NCBI GenBank assembly: GCA_016199835.1
Contig: JACQFX010000017.1
Span: 82,577 to 146,576, forward strand
DNA from: Nitrosomonadales bacterium
GTDB lineage: Bacteria; Pseudomonadota; Gammaproteobacteria; Burkholderiales; Gallionellaceae
DNA length: 64,000 nt
Direction of reading: 5' to 3'
Shown here: one piece after another, positions 42,028 to 51,157 of the stretch
How positions within the stretch are numbered: position 1 is the stretch's first letter
Layout: each line of letters begins with the position of its first letter
Notes under the pieces: model-generated
What the model was told of the DNA's origin: nothing
Database searches by the model: none
Seen by the model: only the letters and a program-made list of their open reading frames with translations
Position numbers and translations under genes: made by a program

Positions 42028-42885
42028 TCAATTGGTAGTCACCGATAAATATGTCCCGGAATAATTGGTTCCCACCTCAATTTCGATGGCACCATCAGAT
42101 CGTGTGGTTACACAATACCGGGGCTCACTACTCATGGGTGATGATCGACTATTAACAGACCAGCCTTCTGCATGGTAACTGTAACGCTGCGTTGCGTCCG
42201 TGTCTTGCGCACGAGCATCGCTAATTACACAAAGCCGGGGCGCTTCGTTGTTCAGAGCAGCAAATAGCTCAGGGCAATATCCTGATTGCCGCCCATGGTG
42301 GCTGGCCATGAAGACGTGAGCATCCGAAACCATGCTTACAAAATCAGGCTGCTTCAACAATTCTTTCCAGGACGGTGGTTCGTTGTCGCCGGGAATGATG
42401 ATGCGGGCACCCAGGTACTCGAATGCGACTACGCCGCTATGATTGTTGATGTTCGAGGTGCCGCAATTCGATGAGGCGAATTCCTTGATGGTTACGCCGC
42501 CTGTAACCTTGGGATTTCCGACAAGCTCTCCGTCGTTAATCGATCCCGAGTATCTCTCTGACAGTTCGAAATAGGCATCAAGCTTGTCTTGATAGGTCGC
42601 TTGGTTGGCTGCGTACACATCCGCTTTCGGCAGCCACCTAGGGCGCCAGAGTTGACGAACATTGAATCCAAGTTCGTCAAGAAGGAGCATCTCGTCAATA
42701 TGATCCCCATGGGGGTGAGTGATGACCAATGAATCGATAGTCTTCGTCTGATTGCCAAGCCATGCCAAGGGTGAAAAATCGGCTGATGTGCCAAGGTCTA
42801 TGACGATAACTTTCCCGTCAGGTGTAAATGCATGCACTGCCTGACCGTGCCCAACGTCGTGGATGACTATTCTCAGAGGAGACAT
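42028..42885 (-). CDS. MBL-fold hydrolase (ComEC/Rec2-like)
   Basis: A 285-aa metallo-beta-lactamase-fold protein. The metal site THPHGDHID is at residues 56-64; further ligands lie in IIPGDNEP and MASHHGRQSG. This ComEC C-terminal-like branch includes predicted nucleases or phosphodiesterases in conflict systems. No signal peptide. Lies 3 bases after the 4-TM protein gene, 22 before the methyltransferase. Substrate unknown; a cyclic nucleotide or nucleic acid is possible. Confidence 0.82.
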   Translation of the reverse strand: MSPLRIVIHDVGHGQAVHAFTPDGKVIVIDLGTSADFSPLAWLGNQTKTIDSLVITHPHGDHIDEMLLLDELGFNVRQLWRPRWLPKADVYAANQATYQDKLDAYFELSERYSGSINDGELVGNPKVTGGVTIKEFASSNCGTSNINNHSGVVAFEYLGARIIIPGDNEPPSWKELLKQPDFVSMVSDAHVFMASHHGRQSGYCPELFAALNNEAPRLCVISDARAQDTDATQRYSYHAEGWSVNSRSSPMSSEPRYCVTTRSDGAIEIEVGTNYSGTYLSVTTN

Positions 42886-42888
42886 GTT

Positions 42889-43485
42889 TTAGTCCTCCTT
42901 TCCATGTACAGCCTTGTCTGGATGAAACCCGCTTTTCCTGATTAGATAGCGCGCGCTGACAAAGAAAACCAAGCCTGCTGAAAGGAGCGCCACGGTCGAG
43001 CTTATCCAGATGTTGTTAATCCGATCCAATGAGTTGGCATACCATGAAAATGCCGCCAGCCCTCCAAACATCCCAACCTGAATAGCTACAATGGCTTGTT
43101 GAATGGTCTGGCTGCTGTTCCATTTGAATGCATTGAATGATGTATCCAAGTACATCTGGTTTTCCGTAAAATCTTTGGCTACCGTTTGTAGCGACTCTCG
43201 CCGAATTGCATTGATCTGCCTGGCGGGGTAGACAAAATACAGTCTGGTTTGAGTGATGGCAGCCAAGATAGATAACAGACCGATCATCGTGGCAAGGCAG
43301 ATGAATGCTGCAACATCCCAGAATACAGTGGTGATGTTTGTGCCCAGTCCGTAAATGCCCAGAAGTAACGTCGGCACACTACTCGATAGGCCTGCGGCAA
43401 ATTTCATGAGCGAATGATGGCGTTCGTCGTAATACTTCACGAGTCCCATGCACTGCTCATATTCGAGCTTCAGGAATTCATTCAT
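42889..43485 (-). CDS. Four-helix membrane protein, partner of MBL hydrolase
   Basis: A 198-aa protein with four hydrophobic helices (about 28-47, 55-77, 130-150, 158-178) in two hairpins separated by a soluble segment. It belongs to no family I recognise. The start is unclear: ATG 43,485 or ATG 43,509, neither with a strong ribosome site. Tight spacing with the MBL gene suggests a two-gene cassette in which the membrane protein could be an effector or an anchor. The pair sits between the rloB gene and the methyltransferase and looks inserted. Confidence 0.7.
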   Translation of the reverse strand: MNEFLKLEYEQCMGLVKYYDERHHSLMKFAAGLSSSVPTLLLGIYGLGTNITTVFWDVAAFICLATMIGLLSILAAITQTRLYFVYPARQINAIRRESLQTVAKDFTENQMYLDTSFNAFKWNSSQTIQQAIVAIQVGMFGGLAAFSWYANSLDRINNIWISSTVALLSAGLVFFVSARYLIRKSGFHPDKAVHGKED

Positions 43486-43492
43486 CACGCCA

Positions 43493-43561
43493 TCACCATT
43501 TGCACCCATGACGATTCACGGTGGTCAGGCCGTCCTCGATAAATTTCTTCTTGTAGGTCAT
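43493..43561 (-). pseudogene. Remnant 5' end of a DUF1156 methyltransferase gene
   Basis: A 22-codon frame reading MTYKKKFIEDGLTTVN then a stop. Its ATG overlaps the rloB stop as ATGA, a coupling expected of a real operon junction. MTYKKK(F/L)IE matches the true methyltransferase start at 42,005, also at the DNA level (ATGACCTACAAGAA, then AAA and ATCGA). It lies exactly before the 4-TM/MBL pair, so it is probably the scar of the original rloB-methyltransferase junction. Confidence 0.7.
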
Positions 43562-44226
43562 GGATTCTTCCGTTCTCGCAGGGCGCTCAGGTAATCCACC
43601 AATTCATGCACCGAACAACTCGGATTAGTGCTCCCGGTCTGGCGATTGACGGATTCCAGTTTGCGGCTGTTGGCGACGGCATCTTGCACCAGATGTGCGA
43701 ACAGGCCAAACAACCCGGCATTGCCTTTGTTGTAGTGCGGCTCAAGGGCGATCAGATCGTCTCCCACTGACTGGCAGGCGGTTTTATTTCCCACAGCGGA
43801 AAAACTTTTGTCGGTGTAACCGAAGTGCAGGCGCAACCAAATCTCGAAACAGGGGTTGCTGGTGGCGAGATGCAGGGTGGTCTTGGGTAGCCTGGTTTTG
43901 CCCGCCAGGTCGAGGGCATCCTGGTGCGGTCGGTCGAGGTCGAAGACGCAATAAAGCCGCTGGAAGGCATCGCCTGCGCGCTGAGATTCCTTGGCCAATT
44001 TGATGCCATAGCGAACCACCTGAATGGGATCAGTTCCCTTGCTGCTTGGACTGATGCGTATGTTGGCGCTGGACAATCCAAGTGAGAAAACCAAGCCGTC
44101 AAAATAAGTTTTTTCGGTCGTTCCTTCGCAAACAATCAACACCCTGTCGTAAGGCTCGCGATGACGGGTGCGCCGACTGAAATCGGGCGTTGTATAGCTG
44201 GAAGGAATGCGTTTTGCGCGTGACAT
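43558..44226 (-). CDS. rloB: RloB-like (AbiLii-type) protein
   Basis: A 222-aa RloB-family protein. VLIVCEGTTEKTYFDGL is the TOPRIM-like start with the conserved Glu, and YCVFDLDRPH gives the acidic DxD. SNPCFEIWLRLHFGY is the family signature. RloB is paired with the RloA ATPase encoded 6 bases upstream. The AbiL abortive-infection pair (AbiLi/AbiLii) has the same composition. It is thought to be the nuclease effector. Confidence 0.88.
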   Translation of the reverse strand: MSRAKRIPSSYTTPDFSRRTRHREPYDRVLIVCEGTTEKTYFDGLVFSLGLSSANIRISPSSKGTDPIQVVRYGIKLAKESQRAGDAFQRLYCVFDLDRPHQDALDLAGKTRLPKTTLHLATSNPCFEIWLRLHFGYTDKSFSAVGNKTACQSVGDDLIALEPHYNKGNAGLFGLFAHLVQDAVANSRKLESVNRQTGSTNPSCSVHELVDYLSALRERKNP

Positions 44227-44232
44227 GTAGGC

Positions 44233-45507
44233 TCAGAAATTCAGGTTGCCGACGATGGGTAACGCACCATAGCGACCATGCAGATATCCGCGTTCAAGAG
44301 ATTCTTCCTTGCGCGGGCTGAACTCGTCCAGAGAGTACAAACGGGAAGCCTCCTGCCGGTCTTTTTCAACAAACCACACCTGATCGCGCCGCAATAAATG
44401 ACGATCCAGCAGGCTCGTATCGTGTGTGGTGGCGATGAGCTGGGCGTTTAGCGGATTGGTTTGGTCGTTGTTGAACCGCTCAATCAGATGACGGCAGATG
44501 AGAGGGTGCAGGCTACGATCCAGTTCATCCACAACCAGCACGCGACGCTTGCGCATGACATCAAGCCAAGGGCCAGCCAAGGCGAACAGCTTCTGGGTGC
44601 CAGAGGACTCATCATCCATGCCCAACTCAATTTCGTTCTGCCCATCTCTGGAGCGATGCTTGAATTGAATTTTGGTGATTTCATCGTCAGTGGTACTCGG
44701 CGGTAATGGCCCCGTGGTCGGGTCAAAATTAAAGGTCATTCTTTTGACGGTCTGTTTTTCCAGCGCCACGTCGGTGATGGATATGTCCGCATTCTTGAAG
44801 AAGGACATGAGTTCTGCCTTGCCACTCTCTGTGGTGCAGAGGCCCAGTGTGTGCTCAAGGCTAATCAGCACGTCGGCTGGAATGATTGCCAGGCGATTCT
44901 GGAACCAGTTGAAGACCGGGCGCAGTTGCTCGTTGTTAAGCAGTACGGCGGTGGAGAGGAACAGGCCGTTGGCACGGGTTTTATCGCGCCATGCATCTTT
45001 GCGGCCAAGGAAGGACGCGCCCCATTCCCATGTGTACTTGCTAGTTTCCGGGTCGAACTCGCGCTGGAACATCAACTTGTTGCGTCCTTTGGGCGCGGCG
45101 TACAGCCATTCCGCAACGATGCGTTCCGCAGTGAGGCTGAATCCATATTGGTAGCGAACCGGGCCATCCTCGCTATCCTCAAGGAAGTTCACCTCGAACG
45201 TGGTTGGCTGACTGCGCTCGTCCGGATTGAACAAAAAGGGCTGCACGTTGAGGGTCTGGCCTTCCTGCACCAGCGTTGCGGATTGGGCGACCATGGACTG
45301 CATGAACTGGAAAGCGCGGACGAGGTTGGTTTTCCCGCCTGCGTTTGGCCCATAGACGATGGCGGATCGCAGCAGGCGCGGCGCGACGGATACACCCGAA
45401 GCAAACAGGTGGGTGCGTTCGTGTTCTTTACCCGTCGAAGCGACCATGCTCAGAGTCTGGGATTCGGAGAATGATCGGTAGTTGGCCAGCCGGAAATCTA
45501 TAAGCAT
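44233..45507 (-). CDS. rloA: RloA-like AAA15-family ATPase (AbiLi-type)
   Basis: A 424-aa ABC/SMC-like ATPase. FRLANYRSFSESQTLSM starts the domain, Walker A is YGPNAGGKT (Lys59), and the signature and Walker B lie at DDESSGTQKLFALAGPW and RVLVVDELDRSLHP. Together with RloB it forms an AbiL-like sensor-effector pair. An 81-base gap upstream, with TTGAAA (45,559-45,564 on the minus strand) and a weak -10, may give it its own promoter; GAGGGG precedes the ATG. Confidence 0.9.
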   Translation of the reverse strand: MLIDFRLANYRSFSESQTLSMVASTGKEHERTHLFASGVSVAPRLLRSAIVYGPNAGGKTNLVRAFQFMQSMVAQSATLVQEGQTLNVQPFLFNPDERSQPTTFEVNFLEDSEDGPVRYQYGFSLTAERIVAEWLYAAPKGRNKLMFQREFDPETSKYTWEWGASFLGRKDAWRDKTRANGLFLSTAVLLNNEQLRPVFNWFQNRLAIIPADVLISLEHTLGLCTTESGKAELMSFFKNADISITDVALEKQTVKRMTFNFDPTTGPLPPSTTDDEITKIQFKHRSRDGQNEIELGMDDESSGTQKLFALAGPWLDVMRKRRVLVVDELDRSLHPLICRHLIERFNNDQTNPLNAQLIATTHDTSLLDRHLLRRDQVWFVEKDRQEASRLYSLDEFSPRKEESLERGYLHGRYGALPIVGNLNF

Positions 45508-45588
45508 GATCGCCCCTCACTGTGTATCTATTTTTGATATTTGCAGTTTATCAGCAATTTTCAAGTATAGATATACCATATTTGGGTG

Positions 45589-48500
45589 TCAGGCTGGAAT
45601 TTCAGCCCGTGCTAGCAATTCGGCGAAGTCGTAGTTCACGCTGGTCACGCCGAAGTCCGGCTCACGCAGGAAGGGCTGGCGCAGATAGTGAATCCGGTGC
45701 GAGTCCGCGCCGGTAAACTCGACGATGGCGAGGATGAAATCATCCGGCTTGTTGAGCGAGTAGAGAATCTCGTTGCGCGTCACGGTAATCGTAGGCGCGC
45801 CGGATATCCGCCCCTTCACTTCGATGAAGCGCAGCTTGCCGGTGCCGGGTACGCGGCTTTCAATGTCGTAACCGAGTTTGTCGAATTCGCGGTCGGTGGG
45901 GTCGAAGCCCAGACTGCGCTCGATGTCCATGACGATGGCGCGGGCACGGGCTGCGCTGATTTGGGTATCTACCGGGTGGGTGGATGTCCAGCCCGCATCT
46001 CCGGTCATGGCCTTGATCAGCCCCATCGGTACAACCAGCAATCCCCCCAACACCACGGGCGGCAGCGGTGAAAGTTGCGCTTCCAGCTTCAATTCTTCCA
46101 GCCGTTTTTGCAGCCGCCCTTGCAGCAGGTCGGCGCGCTTGCGGGCTTCGCCCGAGTTGAGTTTTGCGTTTGCTTTGCCAGCCTGCTCCTGGAGCTTGAG
46201 CTGCTCGGCACGGTGATCCCAATAGGTAATTTCCTTGGTGAGCCGTTCTTTCACCGCTGCTTCAGTCTTGGCGATGAGTTCGAGCTTGCGACCGCGCACC
46301 TCGGCCAGATGTTCCGGCACGACGTTGGCGATAGCATAGCCTTGTGCTTTTTGCTCCAGTTCGCGGTTGATCCACTGGCATTCTGGCCGAGCAAGGAGCG
46401 CATCTATGCTAGGTTCGCCTGCCGCCAGTGGGCGGTAGTCGAGATAAGGTGCGTAATGGACGTGGCGTGTGACGCCGTTGGCATCCTGCTCCACATAAAG
46501 CATACGTTTGGATACGACGCGACGCTCACCGGCGTTGGTGAGACTGGCATCCTGTATTGAATGCTCCAGATAGAACAGCACGCGGGGCTCTGTACCTGAA
46601 TCGCGTTCATCCACCAGCACGGTGCCGCGTTTCAGCAAGTCGCGGTTACGTTCCAGAGTAAGTTCGATGACGGCATCGAGCAGCGGATGTCCCGGACACA
46701 CAAACGCGGCCAGCGGCTGCCCCTGTGGCGCTACCAGGGATTTCTCGAAGGCGATGCGCTCGTAACGCGGCAGCACGGGTTCGCCAAAACCGATGAGGCG
46801 ATCCCGGTTGCGCACGGGTGCGGGGACGTGGGTAATTTCGTAGCGACGGGCTTCGCGTTGCTTAGCTGTTCCGCCAAGTTGTTTGAAGGCTTCGTGAAAG
46901 AAGGATTCGATATAGTGAGGTTGCAGGCGGCGTGCGTCAGCGCGTTCCATGTCTTCGCGAATGCGCTGCACCTGACTGACATCCATGGCATCGTGGGCAA
47001 GCACACGTTCGTCGAGCAAACTCTGAAGGTGGTCACGGTCGAGTGCCGTGTCGAGCACGGTGGTGAGGAACGCTTTGACCTCGGGTCTTTCACCATGGCG
47101 GATAGCCTCGATGAGCAGATCGCGCAGGGATTTGCCCTCGAATTGGAGCTTGCCAAGTACGTCGAACACTTGCCCGCCCAATGCCTGGCGCGCGAGTTCA
47201 AGTTTTTCCAGCAGCTTGCGATAGACATCACCCTCGCGGGTGTCGTCCGCCACTAAATTCCACAGGTGGCAAACCTCGGTCTGGCCGATACGGTGGATAC
47301 GACCGAAGCGTTGCTCCAGCCGATTGGGGTTCCAAGGCAGGTCGTAATTCACCATCAGGTGCGCGCGCTGGAGGTTGATACCTTCGCCTGCGGCATCGGT
47401 GGCCAGCAGCACTTGCACCTCGGGGTCGTGCTTGAATGATTCCTGCACTTTCAGACGCTCTTCTCGACCAATGCCGCCGTGGATGATGACCACGGCTTCC
47501 TTGCGTCCCAACAAAGTGGTGATGCGTTGCTCAAGGTAATTGAGCGTGTCGCGGTGTTCGGTGAAGATGACGATCTTCTGGTGTGGTGAAGGATTCGGGG
47601 GCGGAATTACGCCGGAGCCATAAGGTGCTGCGGGTTCTGCGACACGGTGCGCAATAGCCGCTGTGGTGAAGATTTCGCCGAGCAAGCTGGCCAGTTCGCG
47701 CCACTTGGTATCAGTACCGCTGCGACGTACCGCGAGGGCATGCCCTTCCAATCCAGTGAGGGTTTCGATTTCGATACGCAGCTCGGTAATAGAACGGGCT
47801 GCGGTAGCCTGATCAAGAATTTCCTCCTCGGCGGCTTCGACTTCGTTGTCTGGCGCTTCTTCCAAGTCCTCGACATCTTCGCTATCGAAAGCGGGCAGTG
47901 ATGCCGCGAGAATGGGCGCAGCTTGCCCGCCACGCTGGAGCACTTCGAGTTCTCGCAGCCGACTTTCCAAACGCTCGCGTCTGCGTCGCAGGGATTGGTA
48001 TATGGCCTCGGGTGATGAGGCGAGTCGCCGTTGCAAAATGGTCAGCGCAAAACCGACCGTGCCTGCGCGCTTGTCATTTTCCAGCGCTTCGACGCGGTTG
48101 AATTCTTCGCGCACGTAGTCGGTGACGATGGAATAGAGATATGCTTCCGCCTCAGACAACTTGTAGGGTACGGTGTAGGCGATGCGCTGGGGGAACAAAG
48201 GCGTGCCATCGAATTTCAGCAAGCTTTCCTTCACCATCCGGCGCATCAAGTCCGAGACATCGGCAGTGTGTACGCCATCGCGGTAGCGGCCCTCAAAGCG
48301 GTCTCCATCCAACAGTGCCATGAACAACTGAAAGTCGGCCTCCTTCCCGTTATGCGGGGTCGCCGACATCAGCAGAAAATGCCGTGTCAGAGTCGAGAGC
48401 AGTTGCCCGAGACGATAACGCTTGGTGTATTTGGTTTCGCCGCCAAAAACTGTCGCCGACATTTTGTGCGCTTCGTCGCAGACCACCAAGTCCCAGCGAC

Positions 48501-49170
48501 AATCAGGAGCCTGAAGTTTCAGCTGCACATCTTCGTTGCGTGAAAGTTTATCGAGGCGCGCGATAGCCAGGTTGGTTTCGAGAAACCAGTTGCCAGTGCG
48601 CGCAGCTTCTAAATTGTCATTGGTCAAAATCTCGAAGGGCAAGTGAAAGCGCCGATAGAGTTCGTCCTGCCACTGTTCGGCTAGACTGCCGGGGCAAACG
48701 ATAAGGCAGCGCTGCAAATCGCCACGCGCGATAAGCTCCTTGATGAGCAGGCCAGCCATGATGGTTTTCCCGGCGCCGGGATCATCCGCAAGCAGAAAGC
48801 GCAGTGGCTGGCGCGGCAGCATGTGTTCGTAAACTGCGGTGATCTGGTGCGGTAGCGGATCAACCACGGAGGTATGCACCGCGAGTACAGGGTCAAAGAG
48901 ATGTGCAAGGCGAATGCGTTGCGCCTCGGAAACCAGACGGAAAAGTGCACCGTCGCCATCGAAGCTCCATGGCCTGCCAACTTCCGCCAACTCCAGGCGT
49001 GGTTCATCGTGGCGGTAAAGCAACTCGTTGGCGACTTTGCCGGAGGCTGTTTTGTAGGTGAGTTCCAGCGCCTCCGAGCCAAACCATTGGACGCTGACGA
49101 CCGCCACCAGTGCATCGGGGACGATGCCACGAATGGCGGCATTGGGCTGTAGTTGTTCGAGTTTCAGCAT
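45589..49170 (-). CDS. SNF2-type helicase with C-terminal DUF3883 domain
   Basis: A 1193-aa superfamily 2 helicase/translocase. Walker A DDPGAGKT (Lys135), DEAH box (232-235), SATPH, then the second RecA domain with ATDAAGEGINLQ and RFGRIHRIGQ. A coiled region and a C-terminal DUF3883 domain (about 1050-1160; VPGTGKLRFIEVKGR, a degenerate PD-(D/E)xK-like EVKGR) follow. Its family resembles the DISARM DrmD and BREX BrxHII helicases. First gene of the large operon; 81 bases before rloA. It probably acts on invading DNA. Confidence 0.88.
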   Translation of the reverse strand: MLKLEQLQPNAAIRGIVPDALVAVVSVQWFGSEALELTYKTASGKVANELLYRHDEPRLELAEVGRPWSFDGDGALFRLVSEAQRIRLAHLFDPVLAVHTSVVDPLPHQITAVYEHMLPRQPLRFLLADDPGAGKTIMAGLLIKELIARGDLQRCLIVCPGSLAEQWQDELYRRFHLPFEILTNDNLEAARTGNWFLETNLAIARLDKLSRNEDVQLKLQAPDCRWDLVVCDEAHKMSATVFGGETKYTKRYRLGQLLSTLTRHFLLMSATPHNGKEADFQLFMALLDGDRFEGRYRDGVHTADVSDLMRRMVKESLLKFDGTPLFPQRIAYTVPYKLSEAEAYLYSIVTDYVREEFNRVEALENDKRAGTVGFALTILQRRLASSPEAIYQSLRRRRERLESRLRELEVLQRGGQAAPILAASLPAFDSEDVEDLEEAPDNEVEAAEEEILDQATAARSITELRIEIETLTGLEGHALAVRRSGTDTKWRELASLLGEIFTTAAIAHRVAEPAAPYGSGVIPPPNPSPHQKIVIFTEHRDTLNYLEQRITTLLGRKEAVVIIHGGIGREERLKVQESFKHDPEVQVLLATDAAGEGINLQRAHLMVNYDLPWNPNRLEQRFGRIHRIGQTEVCHLWNLVADDTREGDVYRKLLEKLELARQALGGQVFDVLGKLQFEGKSLRDLLIEAIRHGERPEVKAFLTTVLDTALDRDHLQSLLDERVLAHDAMDVSQVQRIREDMERADARRLQPHYIESFFHEAFKQLGGTAKQREARRYEITHVPAPVRNRDRLIGFGEPVLPRYERIAFEKSLVAPQGQPLAAFVCPGHPLLDAVIELTLERNRDLLKRGTVLVDERDSGTEPRVLFYLEHSIQDASLTNAGERRVVSKRMLYVEQDANGVTRHVHYAPYLDYRPLAAGEPSIDALLARPECQWINRELEQKAQGYAIANVVPEHLAEVRGRKLELIAKTEAAVKERLTKEITYWDHRAEQLKLQEQAGKANAKLNSGEARKRADLLQGRLQKRLEELKLEAQLSPLPPVVLGGLLVVPMGLIKAMTGDAGWTSTHPVDTQISAARARAIVMDIERSLGFDPTDREFDKLGYDIESRVPGTGKLRFIEVKGRISGAPTITVTRNEILYSLNKPDDFILAIVEFTGADSHRIHYLRQPFLREPDFGVTSVNYDFAELLARAEIPA

Positions 49171-49379
49171 TCAGCGTTTGATGATTTTTCGGCCATCATG
49201 ATTTGTTCTTGTTTGTTGTGAAATTTACTTGAAGCTCCCTCATCCGAAATGTACTTTTTTCCCAACATAAGAGCAATGAGAAAAAAGGCCTAGATATTAT
49301 GGGTACACGATCTTAGCGCGCAAGGTGAGGGGCAAACCTACTCGTTACAATTTTGACGAAAGCTCTATGTTATATGTCG
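49171..49379 (-). promoter_or_regulatory. Leader region of the large defence operon
   Basis: A 209-base, A+T-rich gap between the helicase start and the ParB-like gene's stop. It must hold the operon promoter, but no clear -10/-35 pair stands out. No RNA gene seen. Confidence 0.3.
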
Positions 49380-50261
49380 CTACTGCTCCAACGATGTCGT
49401 CTCGACAATAACCTCGAACTGCTCCAGCACCTCCGGTCGCCGCTGCTTGATGAATCGGGCTACGGATTTGTTTTCCAGCAGTTTTGCTAGGTAACCACGC
49501 GCCAGCACCATATTGAGCACGTCCTGCCCGTAAGTCTGTTCCACCAGCTTGTATTGCCCCTGCACGTTGGCCATTTCCCGCTCCATGCGTGACATCTGCT
49601 CCTGGGTAACCCCGGCCCGTTTTTTCAGTTTCTTGCCATCTATCAGCATATCCGCCGATGTGGCCGCGAGCAGCGCATCGGCATAGCTCGTGGTCAGGTT
49701 GTTTGCGGAAATCATGAGTTCCACACATTCAACCTGCCGAATGGGTTTCATCTGCCGCAGCACTCGGGAGACGTTGGTGGTGAATTCACGATCCTTGAGT
49801 AATTCCGTGGCTTCCTCGCAGACGCCATCCAGTAGCGTGGCCTTTTTGTGGATCAAGCTGACATCAACGCCCAGCGCCACCGCCAAGCGGCTGGGCGAGA
49901 CGCCGCGATCTATGGCGCGGCGTATCATGTAATGCTCCTGAATCGTCGAAATCCGGTTGATGCGGGTGTTGTATGTATAGCTCTCGTCGTCCTTGGCTAT
50001 CAGGCAGGGCGCATCGGTATAGCCCAGCTCGCGCAACGCAATCAGGCGGATATGACCATCAAGCAACAGATGCTGACTGGAATCATCGCTTACGGGTGCA
50101 ACCGAGAGAGGCTCGATCAAACCGATTTCAGTAATTGAAGCGAGTATCTGCCGGTATTTTCTGGATGTCGCCAAGCCTTCAGGCGTTTTTCGCGAGGGCA
50201 GCAGATTGTCCAGAGCAACAGTCAGGGTCTCAGGAATAAATCCCAGCGCCACCTTGCTCAT
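49380..50261 (-). CDS. ParB-like protein with RepB-type C-terminus
   Basis: A 293-aa protein. The N-terminal ParB/Srx-like part has HLLLDGHIRLIALRELGY, but not the full ENxQR box. A helix-turn-helix (GVSPSRLAVALGVDVSLIHKKATLL) and a C-terminal plasmid RepB-like region (about 150-290) follow. ATG overlaps the stop of the other ParB gene as ATGA. No ParA partner is in the window. With the recombinase it forms a coupled three-gene unit. Confidence 0.85.
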   Translation of the reverse strand: MSKVALGFIPETLTVALDNLLPSRKTPEGLATSRKYRQILASITEIGLIEPLSVAPVSDDSSQHLLLDGHIRLIALRELGYTDAPCLIAKDDESYTYNTRINRISTIQEHYMIRRAIDRGVSPSRLAVALGVDVSLIHKKATLLDGVCEEATELLKDREFTTNVSRVLRQMKPIRQVECVELMISANNLTTSYADALLAATSADMLIDGKKLKKRAGVTQEQMSRMEREMANVQGQYKLVEQTYGQDVLNMVLARGYLAKLLENKSVARFIKQRRPEVLEQFEVIVETTSLEQ

Positions 50262-51157
50262 GACAAACTCCCGCTGCTCCAGACCCGCTCGGAGAGATAT
50301 TTCGGCAGCGTGTCGAGTCCTTCCGCGCGCAGAAGATTCACGAAATTTTCGTCCGCCAGCAATTGGCGCAGCGCGCCGATGACGAATAGCAGGCGTTGCT
50401 GGACAAATTCAGCTTTCTTTACCATCAGCTTTTGGCGCTCTACTTCGCGCTGATAGGTACGCACCAAGCCGGAAGTTGATGTGTCTGCTTGTTTGCGCGG
50501 TGCCGCCTTCGAGACGGTTCGCCCCAAGGTCTGTCGTTTCTCGATGATGCGCCGCACTTCCATCAACTGTTTGCCGCGCAGCTTGCCGGATTCATAGGCG
50601 TCCTGCAGCCCGGACTGCAAGGCTTTGTCGTCGTCGCCCGCGCCGACAATGGTGAGTGCTGCGTTGAGCGGGATGTGACCTTTGCCAACCGCAACCAGCA
50701 GCCGTTCCTCGCCTTGCTCAAGGAGAGTGAGGATGCCCTGCACGTATTGCATGGTCAGCCCGGTCTTGGCGGCGATGTTCTTAGGGGTGTAGCCCTTGTC
50801 CTTGAGCTGCCCGATGCCAGCCAGAATCTCCAGCGGGCGGCTCTGGCGTCGCGCAATGTTTTCCGCGAGGCTCATGAGAAAAGCATCTTCGTCGCTGACA
50901 TCAATTACCAGCGCTGGAATTTCGGTTTCGCCAAGGGTGCGAAATGCCGTCAACCGCCCCTCGCCACAAACCAGCAGATAGCGTTTGCCATGCTCGGTAT
51001 CGCGCGGCGTGACCGAAATCGGTTTTTTCAATCCCAGCGCCTTGATGTTGCCCACGATCTCGCCGAACACTTTGGCATTTCGTTCTCGCGGGTTGAGGAC
51101 ATCAATCTGATCTACCGGAATCATGCGTATCTCGCTGGTCGTGTGCCTGGCTGTCAT
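50258..51157 (-). CDS. ParB/RepB-family nuclease-domain protein
   Basis: A 299-aa ParB-type protein. IPVDQIDVLNPRER and LVCGEGRLTAFRTLGE correspond to the nucleotide-binding boxes, and SLAENIARRQ to the ENxQR box, so this partner looks complete while its neighbour is degenerate. Helix-turn-helix at KGYTPKNIAAKTGLTMQYVQGIL. Overlaps the recombinase stop by 4 bases. It may guide the recombinase or hold the element together at replication; this is inference. Confidence 0.87.
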   Translation of the reverse strand: MTARHTTSEIRMIPVDQIDVLNPRERNAKVFGEIVGNIKALGLKKPISVTPRDTEHGKRYLLVCGEGRLTAFRTLGETEIPALVIDVSDEDAFLMSLAENIARRQSRPLEILAGIGQLKDKGYTPKNIAAKTGLTMQYVQGILTLLEQGEERLLVAVGKGHIPLNAALTIVGAGDDDKALQSGLQDAYESGKLRGKQLMEVRRIIEKRQTLGRTVSKAAPRKQADTSTSGLVRTYQREVERQKLMVKKAEFVQQRLLFVIGALRQLLADENFVNLLRAEGLDTLPKYLSERVWSSGSLS

